7,802 nt of DNA from an uncultured Planctomycetaceae bacterium (GTDB lineage Bacteria > Planctomycetota > Planctomycetia > Pirellulales > Thermoguttaceae): contig CAMZHY010000158.1 of NCBI GenBank assembly GCA_947307005.1, positions 1 through 7,802 on the forward strand, written 5' to 3'. Below the pieces are notes generated by a model, which saw nothing but the letters and a program-made list of their open reading frames with translations, had not been told where the DNA came from and searched no databases. Below, in pieces: positions 5,997-7,802 of this stretch. How positions within the stretch are numbered: position 1 is the first letter of the stretch; the number at the start of each line of letters is the position of its first letter. The position numbers and the translations under genes are program-made.

Positions 5997-6629
5997 ATGA
6001 AGACGATCATTATCAACGGCAGCCCTCGTAAAATTTGGAACACCGCGCAAATTCTCAAGGAAGCGCAGAAGGGCGCCGAGTCGGTTGGCGCGGAAGTCGA
6101 ATACGTCGATCTTTACGATCTGAAGTTTACCGGATGTCGAAGCTGTCTCGCGTGCAAGCGCAAGGGAATCGAAGAACACTGCAAATGCTACTGGAAAGAC
6201 GAACTGTCCCCCGTTCTCGAGCGCGTGTTGCAGTCGGACAAGTTGATCGTCGGCTCCCCGATCTACTTTAGCGAACCGACGGGCGTCTTTCGATCTTTTT
6301 TGGAAAGAATCGTCTTTCCCGCGCTTTCGTACAACGACTATACCAGCTATTTCAAAGGAAAAGTCGACGTCGACGTCTTCCTGACGATGAACGTCCCCGA
6401 GTCTATGTACGAGGATCTGTACGGCGCGAAACTTAAGGCGTATTTCGAGCCCTTTAAGTTTCTGAACGGTTCCGTCCGAATCTTCCCCGTCTACGACACG
6501 TTGCAGGTCAAGGATTATTCCAAGTACGAGATGGGGAGCTTTTCGGAAGAACACAAGAAAGAAGTTCGCGAAACCGCGTTCCCGAAGGCGCTGGAACGCG
6601 CGTTCAACGTCGGCGCGGGCAAAGAATGA
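5997..6629 (+). CDS. Flavodoxin-fold NAD(P)H/FMN oxidoreductase with cysteine cluster
   Basis: A 210-residue cytoplasmic protein of the NADPH-dependent FMN reductase / iron-sulfur-flavoprotein-like group. Visible elements: an initial beta strand and FMN-phosphate loop IIINGSPRKIWNT (4-16); the cysteine cluster GCRSCLACKRKG...CKC with Cys47, Cys50, Cys53, Cys62 and Cys64; the FMN-contacting VGSPIYF (85-91); and an EPTGVFRSFLER helix (93-104) typical of the family. Such proteins reduce quinones, flavins or other acceptors; those with compact cysteine motifs may bind a 4Fe-4S cluster. The spacing here (Cx2Cx2Cx8CxC) is close to but not the same as the methanogen Isf motif, so cluster binding is inference. 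The gene stands alone on the plus strand, with a good Shine-Dalgarno and a hairpin plus T-run just after its stop. The electron donor and acceptor are unknown. Confidence 0.9.
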   Translation: MKTIIINGSPRKIWNTAQILKEAQKGAESVGAEVEYVDLYDLKFTGCRSCLACKRKGIEEHCKCYWKDELSPVLERVLQSDKLIVGSPIYFSEPTGVFRSFLERIVFPALSYNDYTSYFKGKVDVDVFLTMNVPESMYEDLYGAKLKAYFEPFKFLNGSVRIFPVYDTLQVKDYSKYEMGSFSEEHKKEVRETAFPKALERAFNVGAGKE

Positions 6630-6631
6630 TC

Positions 6632-6650
6632 GCGCGACGCGCGCTTTTTT
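6632..6650 (+). terminator. Rho-independent terminator of the flavoprotein gene
   Basis: Three bases after the stop codon, a 5-bp all-GC stem (6632-6636 with 6640-6644, loop ACG) is followed directly by six T (6645-6650). The stem is short but the position and T-run are typical. Confidence 0.6.
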
Positions 6651-6673
6651 CGATAAGATCGGACGGATAACGA

Positions 6674-6706
6674 CGCAAGGCGAACGCGACGGGCGTTCGC
6701 CTTGCG
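6674..6706. terminator. Long hairpin in the convergent spacer, possible bidirectional terminator
   Basis: Arms 6674-6687 and 6693-6706 pair perfectly over 14 bp with a 5-nt loop (GACGG), between the 3' ends of convergent genes. On the plus strand it is followed by a loose U-rich tract (CTTTGTCGATTTTC); on the minus strand no T-run follows directly. It is likely to end or protect transcripts from both sides and to back up the shorter terminator at 6632. Confidence 0.55.
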
Positions 6707-6731
6707 CTTTGTCGATTTTCTCCTCTCGGAT

Positions 6732-7802
6732 TTACAACTGAGATTCGACGGGTTGACCGTCGCGGTCGTCGCCGTTATTTTCGGCGGCTGTCATGACCTT
6801 GCACGCGGCCTCCAGAAGCGTGCAGCCCGTAACGTGCGGGTTCAGCGCCGAGGGCTCGTTTGTCGGCTGCGGGCGCCGCCAGCGTCCGCCATAGAGCGCC
6901 GTTTCGGGATTCACGCCTCGACGAACCAACACCGTCGCGCTATGCAGAAGGTAGTCGGTCAGCTCTTGCCGCGCGGCGTCGTCCAGTTCGGGCAAGACGA
7001 TCAGGTTGGCGAGGTAACGGAAGAAAATACCGTGGAAGAGCCCCCCGTCGCCGCCCGGGGCGTCGGAGAGAACGCCGCGGTTGCGTCGGCTCATCGGTCC
7101 CGTCGTATAACGCGCCGTGAGGACGGCGTCGTCTAGGAGCGAACGATCGCCTGTCAGACGGAAGAGTTCCACCGCCGCGCCGATGAACGTCCCCTGGTTG
7201 TAACTCAAGTTGAAACGCGCAATTCTTCCCTCCCTGTTCATGTTGTCGAAAATGGCGCCCGTCTCCGAGTTCCAGAGATTTTCCCGCTCCCATCGATAGA
7301 TTTTCAACGCCTCGTCCCGATACTCGGCCTCCGTCTTGTTTTTGTCGTTCGAAGCGTCGACCGAGGCCAGTTGCGCCAAGCGAGCGGCGACGATGGCGGC
7401 GGGGCCGTTGGAGCAGGCGTTCTTAGATTTAGAAACGTCGGTCTTCCATGTGATCCCGCCATGCCACGGCGCCTCGTCCTCGGGACCCCACTGCGTCCAT
7501 ATCCAGTCGGCGTAGACCTGCCGCGCTTTGTTCAGATAGCGCGTCTCGCCCGTCGCCTCGTAGACGCGAATGAGCGCGAGACAGTGCCATTCCATGTCGT
7601 CCACAAAGACGTTCCACCATGGATCGCCTCTCCGTCGGCCCTGTCGGGCGTTAGGATTGAAGCGCGGCATGCCCTGAAACCAAAGGTCGAACATCTTGGA
7701 GTACTTCTCGTCCTTCGTTCGCAGATACGCGTCGGTAATCACGTCGATAGCGTGGGCTTGCGGCCAGTAATCGCCCGTTCCCAAATCGGCCTGTTGGCTC
7801 AT
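6732..7802 (-). CDS. GH76-family alpha-1,6-mannanase-like glycosidase, N-terminus probably outside window
   Basis: 356 codons are visible. It matches the GH76 (alpha,alpha)6-barrel family, whose characterised members hydrolyse alpha-1,6-linked mannan backbones (yeast and other alpha-mannans). Visible features in order: a helix with AIDVITDAYLRTKDEKY (18-34), the catalytic Asp pair in FVDDMEWHCLALIRVYEATG (66-85; Asp68-Asp69), HGGITWK (114-120), SKNACSNGPAAIVAARL (126-142), LSYNQGTFIGAAVELFRLTG (199-218), LFHGIFFRYLANL (255-267) and a closing helix TGCTLLEAACKVM. The final residues are acidic/polar. An ATG coincides with the last base triplet of the window, but GH76 proteins are normally exported and no signal peptide is visible, so this Met is probably internal and the 5' end lies beyond the edge. 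It is convergent with the flavoprotein gene; its substrate is inferred from family only. Confidence 0.88.
   Translation of the reverse strand: MSQQADLGTGDYWPQAHAIDVITDAYLRTKDEKYSKMFDLWFQGMPRFNPNARQGRRRGDPWWNVFVDDMEWHCLALIRVYEATGETRYLNKARQVYADWIWTQWGPEDEAPWHGGITWKTDVSKSKNACSNGPAAIVAARLAQLASVDASNDKNKTEAEYRDEALKIYRWERENLWNSETGAIFDNMNREGRIARFNLSYNQGTFIGAAVELFRLTGDRSLLDDAVLTARYTTGPMSRRNRGVLSDAPGGDGGLFHGIFFRYLANLIVLPELDDAARQELTDYLLHSATVLVRRGVNPETALYGGRWRRPQPTNEPSALNPHVTGCTLLEAACKVMTAAENNGDDRDGQPVESQL

Noticed and set aside
5779..6000. 73-codon plus-strand frame ending at the flavoprotein start
   Set aside because: Arg/Gly/Ser-rich with no family resemblance and no Shine-Dalgarno; it covers the leader and ribosome binding site of a real gene.
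5982..6554. 190-codon minus-strand frame opposite the flavoprotein
   Set aside because: Antisense shadow; the plus frame has the FMN loop, cysteine cluster and a strong Shine-Dalgarno.

Overview
The window is a moderately GC-rich stretch (clearly above 50% by eye) of ordinary-looking bacterial chromosome, most likely from a Gram-negative, polysaccharide-degrading bacterium. Secreted esterases and a GH76-type glycosidase, together with an enlarged ribonuclease-HII-like protein, make me lean towards Planctomycetota. That assignment is inference from overall flavour, not from a marker gene. I see no rRNA, tRNA, CRISPR array, insertion sequence, integrase or phage gene.

Layout. Positions 1-5515 hold six genes, all on the minus strand and closely packed. 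In transcription order they are: folP (dihydropteroate synthase); a divergent RNase HII-like protein, whose ATG overlaps the folP stop by 4 bases; a calcineurin-type metallophosphoesterase (19-base gap); endonuclease IV (46-base gap); and two tandem paralogous secreted alpha/beta-hydrolase esterases (49- and 93-base gaps). The second esterase runs off the left edge of the window. This arrangement suggests one long transcript starting in the divergent region near 5515-5600. Positions 5516-5996 are an AT-richer intergenic region with a candidate folP promoter, a perfect 15-bp inverted repeat matching the CRP-type consensus TGTGA-N6-TCACA, and one doubtful 49-codon open frame. Positions 5997-6629 (plus strand) encode a cysteine-rich flavodoxin-fold NAD(P)H/FMN oxidoreductase. 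After two hairpins in a convergent spacer, positions 6735-7802 (minus strand) encode most of a GH76-family alpha-1,6-mannanase-like enzyme that runs off the right edge.

How it fits together. The minus-strand cluster mixes one folate-biosynthesis enzyme, nucleic-acid or phosphoester enzymes (RNase HII-like, metallophosphoesterase, endonuclease IV) and extracytoplasmic esterases. The esterases could serve polysaccharide deacetylation, and the GH76 enzyme at the other edge acts on alpha-mannan, so a glycan-degradation theme brackets the housekeeping genes. No direct functional link between them is shown.

Most noteworthy: the RNase HII-like protein, which keeps the fold motifs but changes two signature active-site motifs (GRG to GYG, KGD to KGE) and carries a large central insertion; the exact CRP-type palindrome; and the tandem esterases, whose mature parts are about 87% identical while their signal peptides have diverged. 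I see no convincing wholly new multi-gene system.
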